From Myxocyprinus asiaticus (lineage: Eukaryota; Chordata; Actinopteri; Cypriniformes; Catostomidae), in contig NC_059362.1 of assembly GCF_019703515.2 (NCBI RefSeq), positions 26,557,826 through 26,621,825 of the forward strand: a stretch of DNA of 64,000 bases, written 5' to 3'. The notes below the pieces were generated by a model. It worked only from the letters and a program-made list of their open reading frames with translations, was not told the DNA's origin and searched no databases. Below, piece by piece: positions 48,647-61,985 of this stretch (position 1 is the first letter of the stretch; every line of letters begins with the position of its first letter). The translations under genes were made by a program, and so were the position numbers.

Positions 48647-49137
48647 ATTATAACAAATGAAATTTGGTCCTGTAAATGTGTTATAATGCATAATACTCTT
48701 TATAATCAAGGTATAACCATGAATAGATAGTACTATGTATTATGTATTATAAAAACAATTATTAGAACTGATTCTAATGTGTATTCTAAGACATTTTAAA
48801 TGGATTATAATACCAACGTATTGCAAATCACACGTTGATTGGATGACTATAGGTGGAGAGCAGTTACTAAAACAAATCTACTGTTTATGTACCTTGTACT
48901 GTGGTAAAAAAATAAATATTGCAATGCATCTCATGTGCACACTTTGCTCACATTTTTGTCATTTTAGCCTTATAGGATAAAATTGCTTCCCAGGAAGAAC
49001 AAGAACTGAACAATGGGGATCTAGTGCTGTCAGTCAAACTAGATCCACTCTGAAAAAGATCAGAGTCCAGAACGTGACACACAAACTAAATATTACCTTA
49101 TAAACTGTTGTGTGGGTTCCCAGGTGTGTATTAAGTC

Positions 49138-50100
49138 ATCATATTTATTTCTAAAGCACATTTAAAAATAACCAGGGTTGACCAAAGTGCTGTACAATGG
49201 CATCTTAAAAAGATAATAATAAAGCATAAAAGCAAAAAAAAAAAAAAAAAAAAAAGAAAAGAAAAAGAAAAAAGAAAAAGAGAAAAAAAAGGGAGACATA
49301 GTCACATCATGGCATAGAATTATGGCAAGTTATAGGCCAAGGAAAATAAATATGTTTTAAGCATGATTTAAAAGCTGACAGAGAAGGAGCAGTGCTGATA
49401 GGTGCCGGCAGGCTGTTCCAAAGCTTGGGGCCAGTAACAGAAAATGCTCGATCACCTGTGTGCTTCAATCTGGTTCTAAGAACAGACAGAAGGTCACGTT
49501 CCCCAGATCTAAGGGATCTAATTGGATTATGCGGGCGCAGCAAATCAGAAAGATATTGAGGTGCCTGGCTGTTCAGAGATTTATATACAAATAATAAAAT
49601 CTTAACATCGATTCGGAATCTGACAGGCAACCAGTGCAAAGAGATCAAGATGGGAGTAATATGTTCATGTTTACGACTGCCCTTTAAGAGTCGAGCCGCA
49701 GCATTTTGGACCATTTGTAGGCGAGAAAGTGATGATTGGTGCACACTAGAATATAGGGAGTTACAGTAGTCTAGACACGAAGAATCACGATTTCAAATTG
49801 TTTGCTCAAAAGAAAAGGATTCGTTTTTGCTAAGCGACGTAGGTGGAACTCGATCTAACCAGGTTGTTAATTTGTTTATCGAACTTAAGGCTACTGTCAA
49901 AAGAAAAGCCTAAATTCTTAGCGCAAAAGTGAGATATGGAGCGAGACTACCCAGTTATTCTTTACATTTTTAGTCTCATTAGGTCCAAACATAATAATTT
50001 CAGTTTTATTCTCATTTAGGTGCAGGAAATTATTCGTCAAGCAGGTTTTTAAACCAATAAATCAAAAAAAGATCACAGCAAGCTGGCACGTGTCTACTTG
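49138..50100 (-). mobile_element. LINE fragment (CR1/L2-like ORF2 C-terminus and 3' end)
   Basis: The minus strand encodes the region following the reverse-transcriptase core: FLHLNENKTEIIMFGP (about 50010), then CLDYCNSLYSSVHQ (about 49750), then the C-terminal block. The 3' part is AT-rich with a long A-rich tract (49228-49290), and ends near the phrase GACCAAAGTGCTGTAC. It is heavily 5'-truncated, and the frame is broken near 49790. Confidence 0.85.
49307..49744 (-). pseudogene. C-terminal domain of a LINE reverse transcriptase
   Basis: 145 open codons read MHQSSLSRLQMVQNAAARLL, HITPILISLHWLPVRFRIDV, SQAPQYLSDLL and RAFSVTGPKLWNSLP. The QNAAARL, LHWLPV and PKLWNSLP motifs are diagnostic of the post-RT region of CR1/L2 ORF2 proteins. 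No reverse-transcriptase core remains here, so it is a 5'-truncated insertion. Confidence 0.9.
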
Positions 50101-53100
50101 ATTTTGGGTTACATGAATGTACGCACGCCAGTGTGTGTGCAGGTATTAACCTCTGCAGCCTTAATAATAGCACAATACAAATGTTCATCTGAACACAATT
50201 CCACCCCCCAAATACACATAGAGACTTTATAATCATCTCACTTTAACAACAATCAGGCTTACACAAACACCAGCACACAACCACACACAATCAAGCGTTT
50301 AATCTCCAGATTAGCAGTGATATTCCCAACACAAAGGAAGTGCTCTAAAGGAAATGAGAGGAGGAGAGAAAGAATGAAAGGTGTTGCTTTCAGGTGTTTA
50401 CAGCAGCGTTATGCAGGTAGAGAGGGAGCCAGTTCCTGCCCAACATTTGAAAGAAACTCCTAAAAGGGGCCAAAACACGTCACCAACCAATAAACTGTCA
50501 AATTCTTCATCCATGGTTTTGTTTGAGGAATAAGGAAGGGAGGACAAAAGCCTTGTCAGTGTTTTGCACTTGGCCTGAGGTGCTGGCAGCAATGAAGGTA
50601 TGTGCAGAATGTGCTGTTTTGATAACTGTTAAGATCAGCACCGCAGCCACAAGCCTGACCCAATGATACCAGTTTGTATAATTCAGCTTTAATATCTGCA
50701 GCGGTTCTAATAGCGATGGAACCAGATCTGATTGCAGTCCAGAAGGAGGGGTGGGGTTAGACACCCGATCTAGGATGGTTTAACCTCAAGTCATTCTATT
50801 TCAAATACACAGCTTAAAACCTAATTAAAACCTTATTAGCCAGGTAAAAACCGCTAGAGTAAAATAAGGCATGCATGCACACATATATTGCTGTAGCTGC
50901 TCTGGACTCCTGCAGACTCCAATGAAATTGGAGAACTAAAAAGAAACAAAACAAACCATAAGAAAGAGCTTTTCTCTGGAGATGTTTTTGTAAAATATGC
51001 TGACAATTCCCAGGGTCACCCAGACCACCTCTGAGATCCATCACATGTGTATATTAAAACGTTCAACAGTGAAAGTGAGTCATCAAGGAAATTTTGTGGT
51101 GTTTATGTGAATGTAGCGGCTTCGTGTACGCGTGTGTTTGCAGACCACAAGGAACATATTTCACTCCAGTTCATAATTCTGTGATATTCAGCAGTTTTTA
51201 AAAAGGCCTTTTCAAAGATTATGACACAGACATTGATGAAAATGTGTGATGTTTTTGTGTGTGGGTTTGATGGCATCTGACTGTTTAAACAAAACGGCCA
51301 TAATCAAAGAGAATCAGCTGTTAACCATTACAACAGATAATCATCACTGTCAAACACACACCATTTTACTAAACTGCTCAAGGTTATTACTGAAAATGTG
51401 TGTATGTGCGTTTGCGTGCGATGAGTAGGAGTTAAACTATGAATACCAGGGATGCACTCAACTAGAAATTTTGGCCGATACAAAAGCTGATATATATTTA
51501 TGTTACGGCCGATTACCAAAATGATGGCCAACATTATAATTCTACAATGTTTTGTCCGTTTTTAAACAAAAAAATACCATTCACACTAAGTGAAATCACA
51601 TGCATCAAAACTATATAATATATAATAGAAAAGATGGATGTGTGGTGTGTTGTAATTTTGACAGAATTTTTTTTATAATTTGTAAAAAACAAATTAAATA
51701 AAAAATAAGATCTAATATTATAAACTTCCAATATCAACCTAATCAGACTAATATGCAATAATAAATAATAAAAATAAAATCTCCTAATTACAGTATGGCC
51801 AATTCATATGAATACAGAGTTACTGATACATTGTCCACCCATAGTGAATAAACGTTTGTGTGAAATTAAATGTATGTTAGGTTGTGTGGCAGGAATGCAG
51901 AGTAAAACTTGACTCTCCACTTTTATATAGATGTTGGTCAAAAAAAAGCTGGGATTCAGTTATAGTATACCCCCTATGTGTGCATTTATGGATGTGTATC
52001 TCAGAAGCTAATGCAAGCCTCACAAAATTTGATATTTATTTTTATTTTTTTAAATAGCAATGTAAAAGAATTGATTTTATCTTTGCATGCAATGAAAACA
52101 TTTCTAAAATCCACAGGTACCACCACAATGTTTATTTAAAAAAGGCTGCCAAAAAAAGAATAAACTACTTCTAGCCTTAGTTTAAATCTTTAACTAACAT
52201 AAATTAATTAAAAAATAATTGTTACTGACAAATAACCACTGAAATTCTTTAAGAGACGAATGTTTGGCCCCAGTGTTGAAAGTCTGTTAATCCAACAGGA
52301 GCGAAGCTGAAAATGTTCAGATACTACGGAGCCATTTAAATGCACATTCCTACCTTGACAAACATCCATCCTAACAATCTGAACACACAGAGAGGAAATA
52401 CCATACCTAACAACACAGAAACACACACATGATTTCAAATACACACAAATACAAACCCATTGCTCTCTATTCACAGAGTGAGACATAAAACAAACATATT
52501 CAATGAAACATTCAACCACATGAACACACGGCTACATTCATGTACACATACTCAGACATACAGACCTTGGTTAGAAATATATGAAGTTAAAATGAAATAC
52601 ATTTTTTTCATATTGGATTTGAAGGCCCTTAAATTAGAATCATATGTTGAACCTGCAGGGAGGTGTGTGAGTCAGGAGTCAGACACTGCGTGTGTGTGTG
52701 TGTGTGGAGGGTGGGAAGAGAACTACCAGACTGTATGCATGGAAGAGGCTATAGATCACGAGCGTGATGTTGTGTGTGTGATTCTTCAACACCTGTACTG
52801 CATAAATTCTGATCTACGGCAGCAGTAAAACACTATTCTAATAACCGAGAGCGAGTCAGCTACTGTAAAGAATATAACAAGACCCAGCTGTGTGCGTGTA
52901 GTATGTACAGACTTCTGGCATTCCCCACATGGTTTGTGTGATCAGGTTTTGATTGCGTTTGGCTGGATGAGGCTCAAATGAGGCAAATTACTTTTTGATT
53001 AAACAAAGAAAAAAAAGGGCAAGAACATAAAGAACAAAGGAGTGATGGAGAAATCATGATGATTCGGATGGTAATGATAATAAAACACAAGGTTAGGATG

Positions 53101-54584
53101 CAATAAATCCACAAAAAGTTTGGAACAAAAAAGCCAAAATTGTATATTTGAAAACAGAGATGACGATTATATATTTGCAAATAATGATATACTCCATCTA
53201 AACCTCTTTTAAACCACATTTTGCTCATACTTTTATAATGCATAGATTTTTTATGACCTTATATTAATTGAGAAACTACATGGAACATTTGTACTTTTTC
53301 AAAAGTAATTTGTGACACTGCAAAACTATTTAAAGTAAACTACTGAAAGTAAAAGAGTGATTAAAAATGGTGAAAATCTTAAAAGGAAAAGTGACAAGTT
53401 ACATGATCCAACACTTTCCCTTATACATTCAACCTAAAATCTTGATTTAAAAAACATCTTGTGCCTCAATTACCCATATACTGTATAGCTGACTTTTACA
53501 CTTTGCATAGATCTCTAGATAATATATTCAAACAAACACTCACACTTTTGTTCTAAATGACCTCTCCTCTTTTTAAAAGCCAGCACTTCCTGTAGAGACA
53601 GGAAGCACTCACTCAGTCAAGCAGCCAGTCTCTACTGATTTCCTGAGATTTAAACAGAGGAACCATTCAGGCCATTTTACCGAACGTTAAAAAAAATGCA
53701 CTCAATCACACTTTCACACAATAATGAAGTGTATAGGTGTGACAGCACTGCTGTCAAATAGCGATTCAATAAGTTCTTGTGTTTCTTAAAAATTAGCATC
53801 CAAAAGTAGGGCATATTACAGAACACACACCTCATGCTATATCTGACAATGTCCAGATTACGTGTTTGTATGAGAGAATATTCATATGAACTTATGCTTT
53901 GGCAGTACAAATTTAATCAGTACAGCAGAGATGATTGAAAGAGAAATCAAGTGGAAGTGTGTGTTTGTGTTACCAAAACCAAAAACAATGACATTTTTTA
54001 ATTCTGTAGTAAAATAGAGGTTCTTTAACCTGCACTGTGTGAATTAACAAGTATTTATAAATCCCGCCACCCCCCAAAGCACGCACGCACGCGACACACA
54101 CACACACACACAGGTCAGGTTTAATAGGCAGAGCAGCATTTGACCTCTCACCCCTAAAGCAGAAACTTTGACCATTAAACAGTCCCTCCTAGCCTATTAT
54201 CCAATCAAACGCATCAGCGCTCACATCTGGAAGCTGCATGAGTGTATGTAACGTAAGAGTGCAGAGATGATTAATGCTGGGGGTGCAGGGCAGACTGCAG
54301 TGCCATTAAGATGTTTAAAAGTGACATGAAAAAGTGCTCCAGTTTCACTGGCTCCACCAGACCCTTCAAAAACTGTCAACTGTACTGTGTCTCATGGCGA
54401 GTGTGTGTGGATGAGTGTTTTTTTAACTTTAGCATGTGTTCTGCATTCGTTCACATGTGTACAGGTGAAATACAAAAAGAGATTATGAAATAAAATTACA
54501 CAAAGAAAATACAATAAAACAGACAGCCAGATAACACATAACCCTTTTTGTGAGGACTACAATAGCTTTGTGCAATAAACGTAG

Positions 54585-54691
54585 AGAAAGACAGACAGAT
54601 TAGATCAAACAGACAGACAGGCAGATTAGATGAAGCAGACAGATTAAATAAAGTGAGACAGACAGACAGACTAGATAAGGTTAGATGAGAA

Positions 54692-54722
<31 letters not shown>

Positions 54723-55357
54723 TAGATTAGATTAAACAGACAGACAGACAAAATGAGACAGACAGATTAGATAAAACAGACAGACAGACAGATTAGATGA
54801 GACAGACAGATAAAATGAGACAGACAGACAGATTAGATGAGATCTACACACGGATTAGATCAGACAGACAGACAAACACACAGATAAAATGAGACAGACA
54901 GATAGATTAGATGAGATGGACAGACAGATTGATTAGAAGAGGCAGACAGACAGACAGATTAGATCAGAAAGACAGATTAGATGAAACAGTCAGACAGACA
55001 GATTACATAAAGTGAGACAGAGACAGATTAGATTAGACAGACAGAAGGACAAACAGATAGATTAGATAAAACAGACAGACAGACAGACAAATAGATTAGA
55101 TGAGACAGACAGATTAGATGAGACAGACAGACAGATTAGATTTGATGTGAGACAGACAGATATATTAGATGAGACAGACAGACAGATTAGATTAGATTAG
55201 ATGAGACAGACAGACAGATTAGATTAGATTAGATGAGACAGACAGACAGATTAGATTAGATTACAGACAGAAATAAAGATTAGATAAAACAGACAGACAG
55301 AGAGAGAGACAGATTAGATTAGATGAGACAGACAGACAGATAGATGAGACGGACACA

Positions 55358-55360
<3 letters not shown>
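54585..55360. repeat. Interrupted GACA/GATTAGATGA tandem repeat
   Basis: About 775 bp of irregularly repeated (GACA)n joined to GATTAGATGA, for example GACAGACAGATTAGATGA. Units vary in the number of GACA. It passes directly into the (GA)n tract. Confidence 0.95.

Positions 55361-55428
<68 letters not shown>
55361..55428. repeat. (GA)n microsatellite
   Basis: 34 uninterrupted GA units at the end of the GACA array. Confidence 0.97.
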
Positions 55429-55430
<2 letters not shown>

Positions 55431-56447
55431 CCAGCCTAGTTATACAAGGCTTCCTTAAAACACTACCCATTGACTAGTCCCTTTTGAAAATTTATTATTT
55501 TGTTCATCACATATAGATTGTGCAAAATCAGGTTTCAAATGTTTGAATGTGTGTATCTGTGTTTGAACGCAGGAATTCAAGAGTCTGTGTGTAGCTCAGA
55601 TTGTGTTCTCTGGGTAGGGCCGTATTTGTTATTCCTCTTATTTAAGACAAATGTAAAAGGCAAGAGACAAACAGTGGTGCACCTGTGAAATGTGCCCCCA
55701 GGGAAACACATGACTCTTCAACAATTTCCTGGCCCTGTGGGAGGGGCAAAGCAGAACCAGATGAGGAGGTGACTGGATAGGCCAGGTCAGATCGGGCTGG
55801 ATAACGATATTGCGTGTGTGCAAACTGTGCATGCCGCATAGCAAGGTCATCATGTTCACTTCCAAAGCAACTCAACGAAGACTACTGAACCCAGACGTAA
55901 AACAAACTCTTATCAATCTGGACTCACAAAGACAGACAAAAAGGTAACGAAAGGTGAAAGAAGACAGGCTCCTGAAAGCATAATTTAAAACATGTCATTT
56001 AGGAGTGTGTGATGCTCCATTAGATGCAGTGGATGAGAAGTAAAAAAACTCATTAAGTCACTTATCACCTCCTTACATACACACTCAGGCACTCAAAGGA
56101 TGGCCAGTTACATTAGCCTGTAGTCACCATAGGGATGCTTTGGAGATCTCAAGGCGGGCACACTGACAGACATATAGCAGGTCATGATATTACCCACATG
56201 TCTAAACACACGTGCACACACAAATACACACACAGCATGCCGGGGCTCAACTAATCTCCATCCTCCTCCATAACACTATAGTTTGATAGTCGTCTCTGTC
56301 CATCACACTGTCAGATATTTGGGTAAATAAGGAACGTGGCCGCATATCGCTATGGAAACTCTATTCTTTGCTAAAGCCAAAGTCTGTCATCACACAGATT
56401 ACCATGGCTGACTGATGACCCAACAGCAGGCTATGTAAAAATGTACA

Positions 56448-56448
<1 letters not shown>

Positions 56449-56475
<27 letters not shown>
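56449..56475. repeat. (CA)n microsatellite
   Basis: About 13 CA units. Similar short tracts lie at 26380-26397, 43886-43908 and 54095-54112. Confidence 0.9.
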
Positions 56476-56478
<3 letters not shown>

Positions 56479-56954
56479 AATGGGAAAGTTGAGCTCTGCT
56501 GTTTAGGTGAGTGTGGGTTGATCAGTGGGGAGCTACTATGGGATTTATTACATTTTACATTTGTTTAGCAGATTATAGAACACACACATTGTCTTTTCAT
56601 CGTCCCACAGGCAAGGTCACACAAAACAAAATGCTCTTCATTGCAGGAGAGTCGCATACATAGGCTCTAAACACACATGTAAACACACATACAGTTACGG
56701 TTCATTACGTCCAGTCTGTCATAGCTCTCTGTTAAAGCAGCACCTCTCTGTATACACTCAAAAAAAAGTAATGTGGCAATACCTTGGCACAGTGATGGTA
56801 CTTGGCACTCCAAGGTATTTTGAAGAATAGCTTGGTACTACCATAAAAACAGTGAAGTACCATGTTGCCATGTCAAAAAAACTAACAAAAACAAAACAAA
56901 GATAGTTTTGGTATTGGTGCGTTCACATCAAATTATCAGATTTTTTTATTATTA

Positions 56955-57509
56955 ATTATGGAATTATCATTATTAAGCTCTATTGACAGCATTTGTATGA
57001 TAATGTTGATAACTACAAAAAATGTACACGTTTATATTAAGGCACTTACAAATGGGAGTGAATGGGGACTGTCCATAAACTTTAAAAATACACACTGTTT
57101 CAAAGGTACAGTATAGCCTAAAGAGGTAAATATTATGGGCTAACCTAATTTTAGTGTAATAAATTAGCTTACTAATCTTACTTGTGTGTATATATCTAAT
57201 ATTACATCTTCACTGTCATGATGACGCAATGCTGGTAAACCCTGTAATCTGGTAAACTCCGTAACGCCAGTAAATCTGATTTTTTCACATTCAAATCATG
57301 TTACGATGTATACTGCATCTCGTGTCTATACTTTTGAAACAATGTGTATTTAAACATTTATGGACTTCCATTTTAAGTGCCTTCCTGAACCAACATTTTA
57401 AGTTTTTAAATCAACATGGGACAAGCCAAAATAATTTTTAGTGGTAATCAACATTATGCCACAAATGCTGTCGATTGAGCACAACTTGTATTGAACCCAG
57501 AATATTCCT
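56955..57509. mobile_element. TTAA-flanked palindromic MITE, family A copy 5
   Basis: The right end GAACCCAGAATATTCCT precedes TTAA (57510-57513). The left end is degraded but shows GACAGCATTTGTATGATAAT near 56986. The interior carries the family phrase GTAATCAACATTATGCCACA. The sequence between this and the next MITE is only about 100 bp. Confidence 0.7.
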
Positions 57510-57614
57510 TTAATTGATGTTGGAAAATCTGAATTTTATCAAAGCTCTGACCTAACAGTCGTGATGTCATGTAAAAAAAAAGAAAAAAAAAAAAGTTGAT
57601 GCCGCTGCTATTAA

Positions 57615-58177
57615 AGGGATAGTTCACCCAAAAATGAAATTCTCTCATCATTTACTCACCCTCATGCCATCCCAGGTGTGTATGATTTTCTTCTGCAGAA
57701 CACAAATGAAGATTTTTAAAAGAATATTTCAGCTCTGTAGCTCCATACAATGCAAGTGGTCAAAACTTTGAAGGTCCAAAAATCACATAAAGGCAGCATA
57801 AAAGAAATCCATAAGACCCCAGTGGTTAAATCCATGTATTCAGATGTGATATGATTGGTGTGGGTGAGAAACAGATCAATATTTATGTCCTTTTTTATGA
57901 TTAAGTATTTTCAATATTTAAATTCTTTTTCATATAGCTTCTGAAGATATGGATTTAACCACTGGAGTCTTATGGATTACTTTTATGCTGACTTTGTGAT
58001 TTTTGGACCTTCAAAGTTTTGGTCACCATTCACTTGCATTGTATTGACCTACAGAGCTGAAATATTCTTCTAAAAATCGTTGTTTGTGTTCTGCAGAAGA
58101 AAGTAAGTCATACACATCTTGGATGGCATGAAGGTGAGTAAATGATGAGAATTTTCATTTTTGGGTGAACTATTCCT
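57615..58177. mobile_element. TTAA-flanked palindromic MITE (AGGGATAGTTCACCC ends)
   Basis: A 563-bp near-perfect palindrome. Left AGGGATAGTTCACCCAAAAA and right TTTTTGGGTGAACTATTCCT are each bordered by TTAA (57611-57614 and 58178-58181). Internal inverted pairs include CATGCCATCC/GGATGGCATG and AACTTTGAAGGTCCAAAAAT with its complement. No coding capacity. TTAA borders suggest mobilisation by a TTAA-specific transposase such as piggyBac or Kolobok. The class is inference. Confidence 0.85.
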
Positions 58178-59418
58178 TTAAGGTAGTTTAGACATATTTC
58201 TGTTTGATATGCCATTTTATTATAGCTGCTCTAACCTGGTGCACTTTGTTCTTATACATCTTGCAAGAATGTATAAAGGTGAATTAATTAATGTAGTTAT
58301 TATATATCATGCTGTCATCAACAACAATGCCGCACATGGATCAGTTTTGCCGTTATGAACGCTGAAATAACAATAGAGGATGCAAAAAGCTTCAAGTAGA
58401 ATCTCGATTACAGTCATTCCAACATGATGTAAATGCAGTATATTTTTTTTTCCACTAATGTGCAGTGTCCTCTGAGCTGGGAAAACTCGACTCATTGGAT
58501 TCAAATTACAAAATAGACATATTTCTGTGAAAAGTGTATACAATTGGCTGAATAAAACATGCAACGCAGGGAAGTTATGTAACAATGGTGTAGCACACTA
58601 ATCTAAATGTACAACATTTATGGCTGCATACTGCATCACCTACTATTTTATTTTATTAATTAGACACTAGTAGTCAGCATGCAGTATATAATATGCAGTA
58701 AGCAGTACGCTTGTCTTCCATTCCAAACACAGCCATAGACTTACAGCTCACAGTGAGGTCAAGAACACAGGACACACACTATGTTCCCACTGTGTTTCCA
58801 TAATGCTGTGTTACAGTGGTGCTCTGTTCTCTGCATACAGATGCTGTTTGGCAAACAGTCTCTTTCTCTTGACCACAAACTCACACACACATAACCTCTC
58901 TTCTGTGTCACTTGTTCCTCTGGTCTTTTAAAAGCAAAACTCATCAAGGGTGAATGTGTGTGTGTGTGTCCATATGACATATGCTGCCCTAACAACCGTT
59001 GTTTTCACTGGCAATCCCCAATGTTACAAAGAAACGTGTCGGTGTGCACTTATGTATTTCCATCCAATAATGTACAGTGTAAATGGTCTTTCCTGCTTAT
59101 TAATAATTCATGACAGATATAAAATGTGTGTGCGTGTGTGTTTTTGGATAAATAAATGATGGAACAGGTGTGACAGATATTGCAACATCTGTCAGCTTTA
59201 CAGGACAAAACCGAACGCAGAAAGTAAGAGAGAGACAGAAAGTAAATATTAATTATTTATGAGTGGAATAATGTGACAGATGTGGGATATTTTCATTTCC
59301 AGTAAGTAAATTCAACTCACAAACACACACGCTTACACACCATAATTCTGCATCACTTCAAACGGTGCGGTCTGGACACACTCTCGCTTTTTAATGGACA
59401 AACAAGGCCTGTTGCGAA

Positions 59419-59588
59419 ATCTCTCTCTCACTCACACACTCACACACTCACAGACTCACAGACTCACAGACTCACAGACTCACAGACTCTCTCTCACACA
59501 CGCACACACACTCACACACTCTCTCTCACACACGCTCATACACACACACACACACACACTCTCTCACACGCACACGCTCTCACACGCT

Positions 59589-59638
<50 letters not shown>

Positions 59639-59660
59639 CACACACACACACACACTCGCA
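59419..59660. repeat. CT/CA-rich simple repeat cluster
   Basis: Mixed (CTCACA)n, (CACAGACT)n and (CA)n tracts on the plus strand. The long open frame across it is a by-product of the repeat. Confidence 0.95.
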
Positions 59661-59986
59661 CTGCTGTGAGGCTCAAATCTCTTTCACACACACTTTTACT
59701 TGGATTACATTTTTTCAGAACTTACAAAGCACAATACAGACATGGCTGTTGTTTACTAACTGGGAAGGTGACATTATGAGTGACAGCAGTGTCCTGCAGC
59801 GTGACATGCTATACTTAATTTAAAACTACTTTTCTGATGAATAATTGTTATACGTTCAGCTTTTATGGCATCGTATTAATTGAGAGACTACTTAAAATAT
59901 TTGTTCTATTAAAAATGTATTTGTCACATTGCAAGACTGCAGTGTGTAAGTGAACTTCAAAAGAGCTAAAAGGTAAAACTTTAAAG

Positions 59987-60367
59987 AAATGATGACCAGG
60001 TCTCCTAAGCAACCAAACTGGCCCGGTTGCTAGGGAGGGTAGGGTCACATGGGGTAACCTCTTCGTGGTCGCTATAATGTGGTTGGTTCTCGGTGGGGCG
60101 TGTGGTGAGTTGAGCGTGGTTGCCGCGGTGGATGGCGTGAAACCTCCACACGCGCTATGTCTCTGTGGCAATGCGCTCAATAAGCAACGTGATAAGATGC
60201 GCGGGTTGACGGTTACAGACGCGGAGGCAACTGGGATTCGTCCTCCGCCACCCGGATTGAGGCGAATCACTACGTGACCACGAGGACTTAAAAGCACATT
60301 GGGAATTGGGCATTCCAAATTGGAAGGGGAAAAAATTCCCCAAAAAAGAAAAATAAATGATGACCAG
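59987..60367 (+). mobile_element. SINE-like retroposon with 13-bp target-site duplication
   Basis: The exact 13-mer AAATGATGACCAG occurs at 59987-59999 and 60355-60367. The insert (60000-60354) is GC- and CpG-rich against an AT-rich background, has no coding potential, and ends in an A-rich tail (about 60329-60354). This is the layout of a plus-oriented retroposon copied by a LINE machinery. The body includes AACCTCTTCGTGGTCGCTAT and GGCAACTGGGATTCGTCCTC, which I recognise from other fish genomes. A polymerase III promoter is possible but the A and B boxes are not clear. Confidence 0.75.
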
Positions 60368-61485
60368 TTATAGCATCTAAAATGATATGTTTACTTATAC
60401 CTGCACAGAGGTAAAATTTTACCTAAAATCTAGATGTTGAGAAAAAAATAAATAATAACAGACAAGCAATTTGTCAACTACCTAACAACTAAACTCAAGA
60501 AGCTTGACTTATAAATGTGAGTTTGACTTAAATAAACTTACTGGTACTTTGTCCAACACTAATCATCATTTATTAATTATAATCATTAAATCATTATTTA
60601 AAAATCTATTTCAGAGATTAAAAATTCATTTAAATCTTTACTTAACATTTAAAAACATTAAACCCAAAGCAGTGTTTATTATTTTTTGGTGAAAACTGTA
60701 ACGTTATGCCAACACTGGACACATAGCAAACACAGAAACTTTAATACAGCTTTTTAGTCAGAATTAACTACTGTGGTAATGTTGTGTCACGGTTAGAACC
60801 GGCCATGTGGAAAGCTGGTGTGCTAGCATGAAGGAAAGAGGGAAAATGTGGGTTGTCACAAACGTCGTACACAGTCATGAATGGCACAACAGACACACAC
60901 ATTACTGTGAGCTTTCTGTGGTGAGTGGACAGAGGCTTAGATTTACTTATTTGGTCTGAATGTTGCAAAAGACAAAAAACTCAGGCGCTTAATATAGAAG
61001 CTGTCAGGGGAAATATGTGACTGCACTGAATGATGGAGTGTGAATAAATATGCGTGTGTGTGTAAGTGTGTGAGTGTCTCCACTGTAATGACAGACTTTG
61101 GCTGCTGACTATGCAGGAGAAGAATGAAATGGACAGAAAATGGAGCAACTTAGGAGGTCTGTAACTCAGTGAGAAAAGACAAGGTGAGAGGTAACGGTGG
61201 GGTCAGCCAGGTTTGGGATCGAGGGCGTGTGGGCGTGACTATGCACTAAGAGAAAACAGACGTTAGCCGAAGCTGCTTGATGTTACAGCGTTATTACAGG
61301 CAGTGGCGAGTCCTCATATCTATTCCAGAGAATGAACAGACTGCAGACCATTAGACTGGATGCACCCCTGGAGCCACACAGAGAAAGAGAAAGACACACT
61401 AATAGACTAAATGCTTTAGAGAAACAGAAATTAAAAAAGACAAAAAGAAAAGATATATAGAAAGAGAGCTTTTTAACATTTTTTA

Positions 61486-61985
61486 CCTAAACTGTTCACC
61501 CACAAATGAAAATTCTTTCATAAATTTAGGCTACTCTTCCTCATGCCATTATAAACCAGTATGACTTACTTTATGCAGAACACAAAAAGAGAATTTTTAA
61601 TTAATATACCCATCTGTAATCTCAATACTGACTCACTTTAAACCTTAAAAAAGCCCCTAAGTATCATAAAAGTTCAAGTGAAGGCGTACAACTTTGAAAA
61701 AGGTTCTCTAAGGTTCTCATGACTTAAATTCTGGGTTGTTTCTGACCAATATCTATCATATGCCTTCAGAAGACTTGCAATATGGCACATGGACTACTTT
61801 AAGGATACTTTTACTTCCTTTTTTAATCTTTAAAGTAAGTCACAATCAATTGCCATTGTATTGAGAAGACAGAGGATTTTCATTAAAAATTCTGCATGAG
61901 AAAGAAAGTCACACAGGTTTGGAACAACATAAGGGTGAGTAAATTATTACAGGATTTTCATTTTAGGGTGGGGGGGACTATTCCT
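61486..61985. mobile_element. Diverged copy of the AGTTCACCC TTAA-MITE family
   Basis: The left end AAACTGTTCACCCACAAATG and the right end GGGGGGGACTATTCCT precede TTAA (61986-61989). Internal phrases TATGACTTACTTTATGCAGA and GAAAGTCACACAGGTTTGGA match the family layout. Confidence 0.7.

Noticed and set aside
50398..50764. Relatively GC-balanced, exon-like segment with two open frames
   Set aside because: No match to any gmds segment or other protein I know, and no splice-site pair that preserves a frame.
54585..55360. Regularly spaced repeats that might suggest a CRISPR array
   Set aside because: Units are short, irregular and contiguous without unique spacers; this is eukaryotic tandem repeat DNA.
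59394..59669. Open frame of Thr-His repeats
   Set aside because: Produced by the CT/CA simple repeats; no biological protein.
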